The translations under genes and the position numbers were made by a program. DNA of 64,000 bases, from NCBI GenBank assembly GCA_945787635.1, contig CALZIK010000193.1, positions 24,875 to 88,874 of the forward strand. Reading direction: 5' to 3'. This DNA comes from Thermoanaerobaculia bacterium. GTDB lineage: Bacteria; Acidobacteriota; Thermoanaerobaculia; Multivoradales; JAHEKO01. Below, one piece after another: positions 44,466-53,170 of the stretch (the first letter of the stretch is position 1; every line of letters begins with the position of its first letter). The notes beneath the pieces were generated by a model. The model did no database searches. It was not told the origin of the DNA and worked only from the letters and a program-made list of their open reading frames with translations.

Positions 44466-46757
44466 ATGCCGATGAAAGCTGCTCTGAATATCTGTCTTCA
44501 AAGGGGCGCCTGGGGGCTCGTGATGCTGTTTGCGACGCTCGGCTGTGCCACGACGGCACCGATGAGTGACTCTCCTGACGCGACCCGCGCATCCGCGATG
44601 GCACAACCCACGCCGTCCGACTCGATGCCCGCCCACGGGGCCGAGTGGACCAGCTGGCGCGGCCCCTTCCGAACCGGCGTCTCGCACGAGACCGGCCTGA
44701 TCTCGTCCTGGTCGCAAGACGGCGAGGATCTTCTGTGGAGAATGCCCTGGGTCGGCCGCTCGACCCCGGTAGTCGTGGGCGACCGCGTGTGCGCCAACGG
44801 CAGAATCGGCGAAGACAAGCTGCGCCAGGAAGTCGTGGCGTGCTTCGACGTGGCGACCGGCGAGCAGCTCTGGGAGCACCGCTTCAACGTTTATCACACG
44901 TCCGTGCCCTGGACGCGGGTGGGCTGGGCGCATCTCGAAGCCGATCCCGAAACCGGCTATCTCTACGTTCAGGGCGTCGGCGGAATCTTTCTGTGCGTCG
45001 ACAGTACCGACGGCAGGGTGATCTGGTCACGCCGGCTGATCGAGGAATACGGGTTCATGGAGGGTTACGGCGGCCGAACCCAGACGCCGTTCGTCGACGG
45101 CTCGAAGATCATCGTCACGTTCTCGAACACCTCCTGGGGGCCCCAGGGGAAACCGGTGCATCGCTTCTTCGCCTTCGACAAGCTCACCGGCGAGCAGCTC
45201 TGGGTCTCACAGCCGGCGGAATCTCAGGATGACAAGAACACCCAGTCGACACCGAGCGTGATGTGGGTCGGCGACAAGCGTCTGATCGTCGCCGGCAACG
45301 GCGGCGGCGGCATCTACGCGGTGGAAGCCGAGACCGGAGAGGTGGTGTGGGGTTTCGAGCTTTCGAAGCGGGGCATCAACTCGTCGGTCGTCGTCGACGG
45401 CACCCGGGTCTTTGTCTCCCACAGCGAAGAGAACATCGACGAGCCGACCATGGGGCGGGTCGTGGCGATCGACGGCACCGGCACGGGCGACGTCACCAAG
45501 ACTCACGAGATCTGGCGATCGCCGATCTCGGCGGGTTTCACCACCGCCGCCTACCGCGACGGCATCCTCTACGTCATCGACAATTCCGCCAATCTCTATG
45601 CGCTCGACGCCGACACCGGCGAGCAGCTCTGGGAGGTCAACGTCGGCCGCGTCGGCAAAGGCTCTCCGGTGTGGGCCGATGGCAAGCTGTACGTCACCGA
45701 GGTCAATGGTCGAGTGGTGATCGTCGAGGCCGGCCCTGACGGCGGAGAGATCCTCGACGAGGAAGAGATCACAATGCCCGAAGGTCGCGCCGCCGAGATT
45801 TATGGCTCGGTAGCGATCGCCAAGGGTCGCATCTTCTTCACCACCGAAGAAGGCCTCTACGCGATCGGCAGGCCGAGTCCCGCTCCGGCCGCCGCGGTCT
45901 CGAGCTCGCCGGTTCAGGCTGGAGAAGGACAACCCGCTCGGCTGCGAGTGGTTCCGGCCGAGGTGATCCTGCGCTCGGACGACAGCGCCGACTTTCGCGC
46001 GCTCGCCTTCGACGCCAACGGCAATCCGCTCGGCGAGCGCGAAGCCACCTGGAGCCTCGCCGGCCTCGCCGGCTCGGTCGACGCCGAGGGCGTCTACAGC
46101 GCCGATCCGAACGCCGCGTCCGGCATCGGCATGGTAGTCGCCAGGCTCGGCGACCTCGAGGCCCGCGGCCGGGTGAGGGTGCTGCGGTACCTCCCGCTTG
46201 GAGAAGACTTCGAATCGACCGAGCCCGGCTCGCGCCCGCCGTACATGATGGCCTACCTCGCCCGCTGGGCGGTCGAGGACCTCGACGGCAATCGGGTGCT
46301 CGCCAAAGGGCCGTCACCGGTTCAGATCCACCGCCACATCACTTTCCTGGGCCACCCCGACGAGACCGACTACACGATCGAGAGCGATCTCAGGGGCACC
46401 AAGGACCGGCGTCGAATGCCGGACCTCGGGCTCATCAACTCGGGCTACACCTTCGAGCTTTTGGGCGACCACCAGCGCATCCAGATCCGCTCCTGGCAGG
46501 CCGGGCTGCGCATGATGGTGCAGGAGAGCTTCGCCTGGGATCCGGACGTCTGGTACCGCATGAAGTTCGAGGTGCGCGAACAGGACGGAGAGGCCCTCGT
46601 GCGCGGCAAAGTCTGGCCGCGCGGGGAAGCCGAACCGGCCGAGTGGTCGCTTTCGACCACCGATCCGCTCCCGATCAGCTTGGGCGCTCCCGGCCTCTCC
46701 GCTTTTTCGCCGACCCCACTCTACTTCGACAACATCCGCGTCATGAGGAACAACTGA
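44466..46757 (+). CDS. Propeller lipoprotein with Ig-like and lectin-like C-terminal domains
   Basis: This 763-residue protein has a lipobox ending LFATLGC (Cys27) and so is a lipoprotein. Residues about 60-470 are PQQ-like beta-propeller repeats with recurring TGEQLW and GKLYV blades, opening with WTSWRGPFRTGVS. A Big_2-type Ig domain (about 480-575) and a concanavalin/DUF1080-like domain (about 580-763) follow. No PQQ biosynthesis gene is nearby and the cofactor residues cannot be confirmed, so it may be structural like BamB. ATG 44466 places the lipobox properly. It heads the rightward cluster and is two bases before the next propeller gene. Confidence 0.86.
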   Translation: MPMKAALNICLQRGAWGLVMLFATLGCATTAPMSDSPDATRASAMAQPTPSDSMPAHGAEWTSWRGPFRTGVSHETGLISSWSQDGEDLLWRMPWVGRSTPVVVGDRVCANGRIGEDKLRQEVVACFDVATGEQLWEHRFNVYHTSVPWTRVGWAHLEADPETGYLYVQGVGGIFLCVDSTDGRVIWSRRLIEEYGFMEGYGGRTQTPFVDGSKIIVTFSNTSWGPQGKPVHRFFAFDKLTGEQLWVSQPAESQDDKNTQSTPSVMWVGDKRLIVAGNGGGGIYAVEAETGEVVWGFELSKRGINSSVVVDGTRVFVSHSEENIDEPTMGRVVAIDGTGTGDVTKTHEIWRSPISAGFTTAAYRDGILYVIDNSANLYALDADTGEQLWEVNVGRVGKGSPVWADGKLYVTEVNGRVVIVEAGPDGGEILDEEEITMPEGRAAEIYGSVAIAKGRIFFTTEEGLYAIGRPSPAPAAAVSSSPVQAGEGQPARLRVVPAEVILRSDDSADFRALAFDANGNPLGEREATWSLAGLAGSVDAEGVYSADPNAASGIGMVVARLGDLEARGRVRVLRYLPLGEDFESTEPGSRPPYMMAYLARWAVEDLDGNRVLAKGPSPVQIHRHITFLGHPDETDYTIESDLRGTKDRRRMPDLGLINSGYTFELLGDHQRIQIRSWQAGLRMMVQESFAWDPDVWYRMKFEVREQDGEALVRGKVWPRGEAEPAEWSLSTTDPLPISLGAPGLSAFSPTPLYFDNIRVMRNN

Positions 46758-46759
46758 CC

Positions 46760-48259
46760 ATGCACAAACTTTCCAGCATCACATCTCTGGCCGCCGTCTT
46801 GGCGCTCGGCCTTCTGCCGGGAGCGCTGGCGGCTGCTCCCGACGACCACGTCGCCATGTTCGGCGGCACGCCCTCGCGCAACATGATCTCGACCGAGACC
46901 GGATTGCCCAGCTCGTGGAATCTCTCGTCCGGCGAAAACGTGCTCTGGCGCCAACCGCTCGGCACCCAGAGCTACGGAGGTCCGGTGGTCGCAGGCGGCA
47001 AGATCTTCGTCGGCACCAACAACGAGAGCCTCCGCAATCCCAAGCTCACCGGAGACCGCGGCAACGTCATGGCCTTCGACGCCATGACCGGCGAGTTCCT
47101 CTGGCAATCCGCGCACGGCAAGCTCTCCGCCGGTCGAGTCCACGACTGGCCTCTCCAGGGAGTCTGCTCGGCGCCCTACGTCGAAGGCGATCGGCTCTAC
47201 TATGTTTCCAACCGCGCCGAGCTCATCGCGGCGGACACCGAAGGCTTTCTCGACGACGAAAACGACGGCCCGGTTACCGACGAGGCCAACGCCAGCAAGA
47301 TCGACGAGGACGTGATCTGGCGGCTCGACATGATCGAGGAGCTGACCGTCTTCCCTCACAACCTGGCGGTGGGCAGCGCCCTCGCGGTCGGCGATCTCCT
47401 CTATCTGGTCACCGGCAACGGCGTCGACGAGGGGCACATCAACGTCACCTCGGTCCGCGCCCCGAGCTTCGTCGCGGTGAACAAGAAGACCGGCAAGGTA
47501 GTCTGGGAGTCGGACCTGCCCGGCGAGAGCATCCTCCACGGCTCTTGGTCGAACCCGGCCTACGGGGTGATCGGCGGCAAGGGCCAAGTGGTCTTTCCCG
47601 GCGGCGACGGCGTACTCTATTCGCTGGACCCGAAAACCGGCGCCTTGATCTGGAAATTCAACGCCAATCCAAAGGAATCGGTGTGGGAGCTCGGCGGCTC
47701 GGGCACCAAGAACAACATCATCTCGACGCCGGTGATCTACAAAGACCGCGTCTACATCGGCGTCGGTCAGGATCCCGAGCACGGCGAGGCGCCCGGGCAC
47801 TTCTGGGTGATCGACGCCACCGGCACCGGCGACATCACCGAGACCGGGGTTGTCTGGCACCGCGGCGGGACCGACTTCAACCGCACGATGTCGACCGCAG
47901 CGATCGCCGACGGCATCGTCTACATCTCGGATCTTTCCGGTTTTCTCTACGCCCTCGACGCTGAAACCGGCGAGCACTTCTGGACCTACGACGTCTTCGC
48001 CGCGATCTGGGGCTCGGCCTTCGTCGCCGACGGCAAGGTCTACATCGGCGACGAGGACGGCGACGTGGCGATCCTCAAGGCCGGCAAAGGCAAGGCCGGC
48101 GAGCCCGAGCTGCTCGAGGAGATCAACATGGGTGCTGCCGTCTATACGACTCCCTTGGCCAAGAACGGCGTGCTGTACATCGCCAGCCGCAACAAGCTCT
48201 TCGCCCTGAAGCAGGGAGCGAGAGAGAAGACCCCTCCCGGCGAAACGGCCGCGGAGTAA
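46760..48259 (+). CDS. Secreted PQQ-like beta-propeller protein
   Basis: The 499-residue protein has a Sec signal (SLAAVLALGLLPGALAAAP) and repeats of propeller blades (KTGALIWKF, ETGEHFWTY, GKVYIGDEDG). A central insertion near residues 145-190 carries an acidic DDENDGPVTDEANAS loop that could bind calcium. The layout resembles quinoprotein-like dehydrogenases without their heme domain; no CxxCH occurs. It follows the lipoprotein propeller with two bases between and precedes the LuxE-like gene by nine. Whether it binds a quinone is unknown. Confidence 0.86.
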   Translation: MHKLSSITSLAAVLALGLLPGALAAAPDDHVAMFGGTPSRNMISTETGLPSSWNLSSGENVLWRQPLGTQSYGGPVVAGGKIFVGTNNESLRNPKLTGDRGNVMAFDAMTGEFLWQSAHGKLSAGRVHDWPLQGVCSAPYVEGDRLYYVSNRAELIAADTEGFLDDENDGPVTDEANASKIDEDVIWRLDMIEELTVFPHNLAVGSALAVGDLLYLVTGNGVDEGHINVTSVRAPSFVAVNKKTGKVVWESDLPGESILHGSWSNPAYGVIGGKGQVVFPGGDGVLYSLDPKTGALIWKFNANPKESVWELGGSGTKNNIISTPVIYKDRVYIGVGQDPEHGEAPGHFWVIDATGTGDITETGVVWHRGGTDFNRTMSTAAIADGIVYISDLSGFLYALDAETGEHFWTYDVFAAIWGSAFVADGKVYIGDEDGDVAILKAGKGKAGEPELLEEINMGAAVYTTPLAKNGVLYIASRNKLFALKQGAREKTPPGETAAE

Positions 48260-48268
48260 GACCGTCCG

Positions 48269-49363
48269 ATGAACGTCGCCACCGAAGGCCGGCTCACGCA
48301 GCGAGCCCGTGACGCGCGAGCGGCGCTCGACGCCCACGTGCGCGAGATCGTCGCCTGGCACTTCTCGCCGGAAACCGGAAGCCCCTTCTGGCTCGACTAC
48401 GCCAGCAAGCTCTCCTTCGACCCTCGCGAGAAGGTCCGAAGCTACGACGACCTCAAGCACCTGGGTCATTTCGAAGACGAGTGGCTCCGGGGAGGACCGG
48501 TGCGGCGCTGGCTGCCCAAAGGCTTCGAAGGCGAGCCGCTTGCGGTGTTCGAGACCGGCGGCTCGACCGGGCTGCCTAAGAGCCGGCTCAATATCCACGA
48601 CTACCGGATCGACTATTCGCAGTTCAGCGAAACGCTTTCCGACCAGACCTTCCCAAAGGGCTCGGACTGGCTGATGCTCGGGCCATCGGGGCCGAGACGC
48701 CTCCGGCTCGCGATCGAGCATCTGGCGCAGGTTCGGGGTGGCATCGCGTTTCACGTCGACCTCGATCCGCGGTGGGTCAACAAGCTGATCAAGGCCGGCA
48801 AGCACCAGGAAATGGAAGCCTACAAGGAGCACGTCGTCGACCAGGGCTTGAAGATCCTCCGGGGCCACGGCAACGTCAAGTGCCTGTTCACCACGCCCAA
48901 GCTGCTCGAAGCGCTGTGCGAGAAGATCTCGGTCGCCAAGGCCGGGATCACCGGCATCTTCTGCGGTGGCACCGAAATGAACGCCCAGTTCCACCGCTTC
49001 GCGCGCGAAGAATTGGTGCCGGGAGTGGATTTTGTGCCCACCTACGGCAACACCCTGATGGGGCTGGCCTGCTCGAAGCCGTTCGACGCCGAGGCCAGGG
49101 ACTACACGATCACCTACTATCCGCCCCATCCCCGCGCGGTCCTCGACCTCGTCGATCCCGACGACCCGGAGCGGGTGGTCGAATACGGCGAGACCGGCCG
49201 GGTGATGCTCACGACCTTGACCAAAGATTTCTTCATGCCTCGCTTTCTGGAGCGCGACGAAGGCGAGCGCACCGAGCCGATCGATCCCTATCCGTGGGAT
49301 GGCGTCTCGAATCTGCGCCTGTTCACCCGGTTCGAGGAATCCGTGGTCGTCGGCGTGTACTAG
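48269..49363 (+). CDS. LuxE/PaaK-like adenylate-forming enzyme lacking the C-terminal lid
   Basis: The 364-residue protein belongs to the ANL superfamily. The ATP-binding loop is ETGGSTGLPKSR (from Glu95), the A5-like region is VPTYGNTLMGLA, and A7 appears as EYGETGRVML. Its length matches LuxE (about 370) and is short of PaaK (about 430), so the C-terminal lid with its lysine is missing. LuxE passes the acyl group to a C-terminal Cys, but this protein ends RFEESVVVGVY without one, so transfer may go to the next enzyme or to a carrier. It activates an unknown carboxylic acid. The aldehyde dehydrogenase gene follows 18 bases later. Confidence 0.84.
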   Translation: MNVATEGRLTQRARDARAALDAHVREIVAWHFSPETGSPFWLDYASKLSFDPREKVRSYDDLKHLGHFEDEWLRGGPVRRWLPKGFEGEPLAVFETGGSTGLPKSRLNIHDYRIDYSQFSETLSDQTFPKGSDWLMLGPSGPRRLRLAIEHLAQVRGGIAFHVDLDPRWVNKLIKAGKHQEMEAYKEHVVDQGLKILRGHGNVKCLFTTPKLLEALCEKISVAKAGITGIFCGGTEMNAQFHRFAREELVPGVDFVPTYGNTLMGLACSKPFDAEARDYTITYYPPHPRAVLDLVDPDDPERVVEYGETGRVMLTTLTKDFFMPRFLERDEGERTEPIDPYPWDGVSNLRLFTRFEESVVVGVY

Positions 49364-49381
49364 AAAAGGGAAGCGCGCATC

Positions 49382-50803
49382 ATGCTCCACATCCCGCTGC
49401 TTCGAGCCGGAAAACCGTATCGCAGCCTCGCCACCGGCACTCTCGGTCACCTGGCGACCGGCGAGCCGGTGGCCGAGATCAGCCAGGCCAACTCGGGCTT
49501 GATCGCGAGAGATCTCGGCCGGGTGGTCAACGCCCGAAAGGAGCTCGAGGCGCACTCGACCCCTGAGCTCGTCGAGATCTCGAAGAGAGCGGGCAAGCTG
49601 TTCGCCGAAGCCGACCTGCCGCTCGGCGACGATGTCCAGTCGGCGGACGACTACGTTCTCCAAACCTCGGTCACTACCGGGCTGCCGCAATCGATGGTCC
49701 GAGCCAACATGGCCAAAGCCCGGTTCGTCCTCGAGGAGATGGAAACCGTCCTCGGCGGCCTCACCCGGGGTCTCGACCTCGCGATCCTCGACCGGGGCTT
49801 TGGCGAGCAGGACGGGCGCACCGTCTCCTACCGGCGCGAGGCCGACGTTCTTGGCGCGGTGCTGCCCTCGAACTCACCCGGGGTCCATTCGCTCTGGCTG
49901 CCGGCGATCCCGCTCAAGACCGCGTTGGCGCTCCGGCCCGGTAGCCGCGAACCCTGGACACCGTACCGGATCGCCCAGGCGTTCATCGCGGCCGGCTGCC
50001 CCGAAAGTGCCTTCCACTACTACCCTTCCGATCACGCCGGGGCGCAGCAGATCCTGCTTCGCACCGGGCGCTCGATGCTCTACGGAGACCGGGCCACGGT
50101 CGATCCATGGAGATCCAACCCGGCGGTCCAGATTCACGGCCCGGGCTGGAGCAAGGTCATCTTCGGGGCGGATCAAGCGACCGCCTGGGAACAGCACCTC
50201 GATCTCATGGTGGCCTCGGTAGCCGACAACGGCGGCCGCTCCTGCATCAACGCGTCGGGTATTTGGACACCCGCGAACGGCCGCGAGATCGCGGACGCGA
50301 TCGCCCGTCGATTCGCCGAGATCGAGGCTCTACCGCTCGATCACCCCGAGGCTCGCCTGGCCGCATTCCCGAGCCGTGCGGCCGCGGAGAGCTTGTCCAA
50401 CGTCATCGACTCTCAACTCGGCCAAGGCGGGGCGGAAGACATGACCGCTCGCTATCGCAAAGGAGATCGGGTCGCCGAAGCCGACGGCTGCTGGTTCGTC
50501 CTGCCCACCGTGGTCTACTGCGAAGACGCCTCGCATCCCCTGGCCTCGGCAGAATACCTTTTTCCTTTCGCCTCGGTGGTCGAGTCCCCCCAGGCGGAGC
50601 TCCTCGACCGCATCGGCCCGAGCCTGGTCGTCACCGGGCTCACCGGCGATCCCGACTTCCAAAGGGAGCTTCTGACCTCGACGCATGTGGAGCGACTCAA
50701 CCTCGCGGCGATGCCCACCAGCAAGGTGGCCTGGGACCAGCCCCACGAAGGCAACCTTTTCGAGCACCTCTACCGACAGCGCTCCTACCAGGGCGTGGCC
50801 TAG
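49382..50803 (+). CDS. Acylating-type aldehyde dehydrogenase (acyl reductase)
   Basis: This 473-residue ALDH-superfamily protein has the catalytic Cys288 in NGGRSCINASGIW. The base-bearing ELGGK segment of ordinary aldehyde dehydrogenases is replaced by IHGPGWSKVIFG, as in CoA-acylating enzymes such as AdhE and PduP and in LuxC-like acyl reductases. The nucleotide site is expected around AVLPSNSPGVH. It should therefore reduce an acyl-AMP or acyl-thioester to an aldehyde with NAD(P)H. It stands directly between the adenylating enzyme and an iron alcohol dehydrogenase. Direction of flux and chain length are inferred. Confidence 0.82.
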   Translation: MLHIPLLRAGKPYRSLATGTLGHLATGEPVAEISQANSGLIARDLGRVVNARKELEAHSTPELVEISKRAGKLFAEADLPLGDDVQSADDYVLQTSVTTGLPQSMVRANMAKARFVLEEMETVLGGLTRGLDLAILDRGFGEQDGRTVSYRREADVLGAVLPSNSPGVHSLWLPAIPLKTALALRPGSREPWTPYRIAQAFIAAGCPESAFHYYPSDHAGAQQILLRTGRSMLYGDRATVDPWRSNPAVQIHGPGWSKVIFGADQATAWEQHLDLMVASVADNGGRSCINASGIWTPANGREIADAIARRFAEIEALPLDHPEARLAAFPSRAAAESLSNVIDSQLGQGGAEDMTARYRKGDRVAEADGCWFVLPTVVYCEDASHPLASAEYLFPFASVVESPQAELLDRIGPSLVVTGLTGDPDFQRELLTSTHVERLNLAAMPTSKVAWDQPHEGNLFEHLYRQRSYQGVA

Positions 50804-50817
50804 CTCCTGATCCGCCG

Positions 50818-51990
50818 ATGATGATCTCCGCGCGCAGCGCGTCGCTGCCGCCCCAGACCGACTCGACGGCCCGCCCATGGTCGGCGGTGCTGGGCGGCAT
50901 CAAGCTGACCGCCGGAGCCGGCTGCCTGAAGCGCCTCGGCGAGGAAGCTCGCGCGCTCGAAGCCGGCGACGTGCTCCTGGTGACCGACCCCGGTCTGGTC
51001 CGGGCCGGTCACGCCGAGCGTGCCCGCGAAGCCATCGCTGGCGCCGGTCTACGGGTCTCACTCTTCGACGAGGTCCGCGAGAACCCCTCGACCGATGACG
51101 TCGAACGCACCGTGGCGGCGGCCCGAGCCGCGGGAGCTCGCATCCTCGTCGCTCTCGGCGGTGGCAGCGCGATGGACTGCGCCAAGGGCGCCAACTTTGT
51201 CTTCTCCAACGGCGGCAAGATGTCCGACTACTGGGGCTACGGCAAGGCCGCGGCGCCGATGCTGCCGATGATCGCTGTGCCGACGACCTGCGGCACCGGC
51301 AGCGATGCCCAGTCCTATGCTCTGATCTCGCAAGCCGAGGGCCGCCGAAAGATGGCTTGCGGTGATCCAAAGGCCCTTTTTCGGGCAGTGGTCATGGATC
51401 CGGAGCTCACGGTCAGCGCCTCGCGGCGAGTGCGGTCGGTCTCGGGCATCGACGCCATCGCGCACGCGGTCGAGAGCCTGGTCACCAGGCGCGGCACACC
51501 GGAGTCGATGGCCCTGTCCGAGCGCGCCTACCGCCTTCTCAATGGCGCATTCGAGCACATCCTCGACGCCGACCCGCGGATCGAGCCGCTCGGTCGCATG
51601 CAACTCGGGGCTCATCTCGCTGGCGCGGCGATCGAGAGATCCATGCTTGGCGCCGCTCACGCCGCAGCCAATCCGCTCACCGCCCGCCAGGGGATCGCTC
51701 ATGGGGAGGCGGTCGCTCTGATGCTGCCTCACGTCGTCCGCTTCAACTCCGGTGTCGCCGAGAAAGTCTACACCCGCCTCGATCCCGGGGGCTCCGAGGC
51801 TCTGGCTGCCCGACTGGAAGATCTGCGCCAACTGGGCGGTTTGGCCACCTGCTTGCAAGAATGCTCCGTGCCGCGAGACACTCTCGGTTCCCTGGCGACG
51901 CTCGCGAGCCAGGAGTGGACGGGGGAGTTCAACCCACGGCCGGTCGGCGAACAAGACTTTCTCGAACTCTATGAACGCGCCTATTCCTGA
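50818..51990 (+). CDS. Iron-containing alcohol dehydrogenase
   Basis: The 390-residue group III alcohol dehydrogenase has the GGGSAMDCAKG nucleotide motif and metal ligands Asp212, His216, His281 and His295 (DAIAH, GAAHAAANPL, IAHGEAV) with the normal spacing. The second His of the HxxxH pair is Asn285, as in a known subset of the family. It probably interconverts aldehyde and alcohol. With the two preceding genes it forms acid activation, reduction and aldehyde reduction in order. The next gene starts inside its last 20 bases. Confidence 0.9.
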   Translation: MMISARSASLPPQTDSTARPWSAVLGGIKLTAGAGCLKRLGEEARALEAGDVLLVTDPGLVRAGHAERAREAIAGAGLRVSLFDEVRENPSTDDVERTVAAARAAGARILVALGGGSAMDCAKGANFVFSNGGKMSDYWGYGKAAAPMLPMIAVPTTCGTGSDAQSYALISQAEGRRKMACGDPKALFRAVVMDPELTVSASRRVRSVSGIDAIAHAVESLVTRRGTPESMALSERAYRLLNGAFEHILDADPRIEPLGRMQLGAHLAGAAIERSMLGAAHAAANPLTARQGIAHGEAVALMLPHVVRFNSGVAEKVYTRLDPGGSEALAARLEDLRQLGGLATCLQECSVPRDTLGSLATLASQEWTGEFNPRPVGEQDFLELYERAYS

Positions 51991-53170
51991 GCCGATTCGC
52001 CGTGCCGAGGGAGTCGGGAACACCGTTTCCAGGTGTGCTCTCCCGATCGTCGGCGCCTGCGCCGTCCTGATCGCCGGCCTCCTGCCGACTTCGGCCGCCT
52101 TCGCCGACTGGCCGCAGTTTCGGGGCGATCCGGCCCTCAGCGGGGTCGCTTCGGACGTGCCGGAGGCCGCTCTCGAGCCGGCATGGACCTTCGAAGCAGG
52201 GGACGCCATCGAATCGACCGCCGCGATCAGCGCAGGCTCGGTCTTCGTTGCTTCGCTCGACGGCACCCTGTACGCCCTCAAGCTCGCCGACGGCTCCCTT
52301 CTGTGGAAATACTCTACCGAGGCCGAGATCAAATCCTCGCCCTCGGTGCGCGAAGGCTTGGTCTACTTCGGCGACGAGAGCGGAATCTTTCACGCCGTGG
52401 ACGCGGCCACCGGCAGACTCCGCTGGAAGTTCGAGACCGATGGCGGCATCACCTCGTCGGCCAACTTCACTGAAAGTCTGGTTCTCTTCGGCTCGTACGA
52501 CCAGTTTCTTTACGCCCTCGATCGCTCAAGCGGTGAGCTTCGGTGGAAGGTCGAAACCGAGGGCTACGTGCACGCCTCGCCCGCCGTGGCCGGGAACTAT
52601 GCCTTGGTTTCGGGCTGCGACGGCTTTTTTCGCAAGATCGACCTGCGCAACGGCACCGAAGCCGGCAAACTCCAGCTCGGTTCCTACGTAGCATCTAGCA
52701 TGGCCGTCCATGAGGATTTCGCCTTTACCGGCACTTTTGACAACGAGGTGCTAGCGGTGAACTGGAAGACCGAAGAGCTGGTGTGGCGCTACAGCCACCC
52801 TGAAAGGACGTTCCCCTTCTACTCTTCACCTGCGGCCAACGACAAGATCGTTGTCATCGGCGGCCGCGACAAGCTGGTCCACGCCCTCTATCCCACATCG
52901 GGCAAGACTCGCTGGACCTTCTCGACCCGGGGGCGGATCGACGCGTCGCCGGTGATCGCCGGCGACCGCGTCTACGTGGCTTCCGGGAGCGGCGATCTGC
53001 TCGCTCTCGCCGTGGCCGACGGTAGCGAGATCTGGCGCTACGACATGACCGCGCCGATAACCGCCTCACCGGCAGTCGGCGAAGGCCACCTCGTTCTCGG
53101 TACGGACGATGGCCTAGTCGTGGCGTTCGGCGCGAAGCGCAACCGGGCCGAGAGTCGGAGCGGCTCGTGA
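51971..53170 (+). CDS. BamB-like PQQ-repeat propeller protein, exported
   Basis: The 399-residue protein has an N-terminal hydrophobic segment (IVGACAVLIAGLLP) ending AAFADW, then about seven compact propeller blades (GTLYALKLADGSLLWKYS, GRLRWKFE, GELRWKVE). It is close to the BamB fold and has no enzymatic motif. Its start overlaps the iron alcohol dehydrogenase by 20 bases and its stop overlaps the radical SAM start by four. It is the third propeller in the unit. A scaffold or sensing role in the periplasm is inferred. Confidence 0.85.
   Translation: MNAPIPEPIRRAEGVGNTVSRCALPIVGACAVLIAGLLPTSAAFADWPQFRGDPALSGVASDVPEAALEPAWTFEAGDAIESTAAISAGSVFVASLDGTLYALKLADGSLLWKYSTEAEIKSSPSVREGLVYFGDESGIFHAVDAATGRLRWKFETDGGITSSANFTESLVLFGSYDQFLYALDRSSGELRWKVETEGYVHASPAVAGNYALVSGCDGFFRKIDLRNGTEAGKLQLGSYVASSMAVHEDFAFTGTFDNEVLAVNWKTEELVWRYSHPERTFPFYSSPAANDKIVVIGGRDKLVHALYPTSGKTRWTFSTRGRIDASPVIAGDRVYVASGSGDLLALAVADGSEIWRYDMTAPITASPAVGEGHLVLGTDDGLVVAFGAKRNRAESRSGS

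Noticed and set aside
46721..49690. A 989-codon leftward frame across the propeller, ligase and dehydrogenase genes
   Set aside because: It is antisense to three well-supported genes and has no recognisable domain. Long antisense frames arise from GC-biased third positions.
50107..50817. Extension of the iron alcohol dehydrogenase into the aldehyde dehydrogenase gene
   Set aside because: The upstream codons are an arginine-rich shadow of the dehydrogenase reading frame; the enzyme fold begins after 50818.
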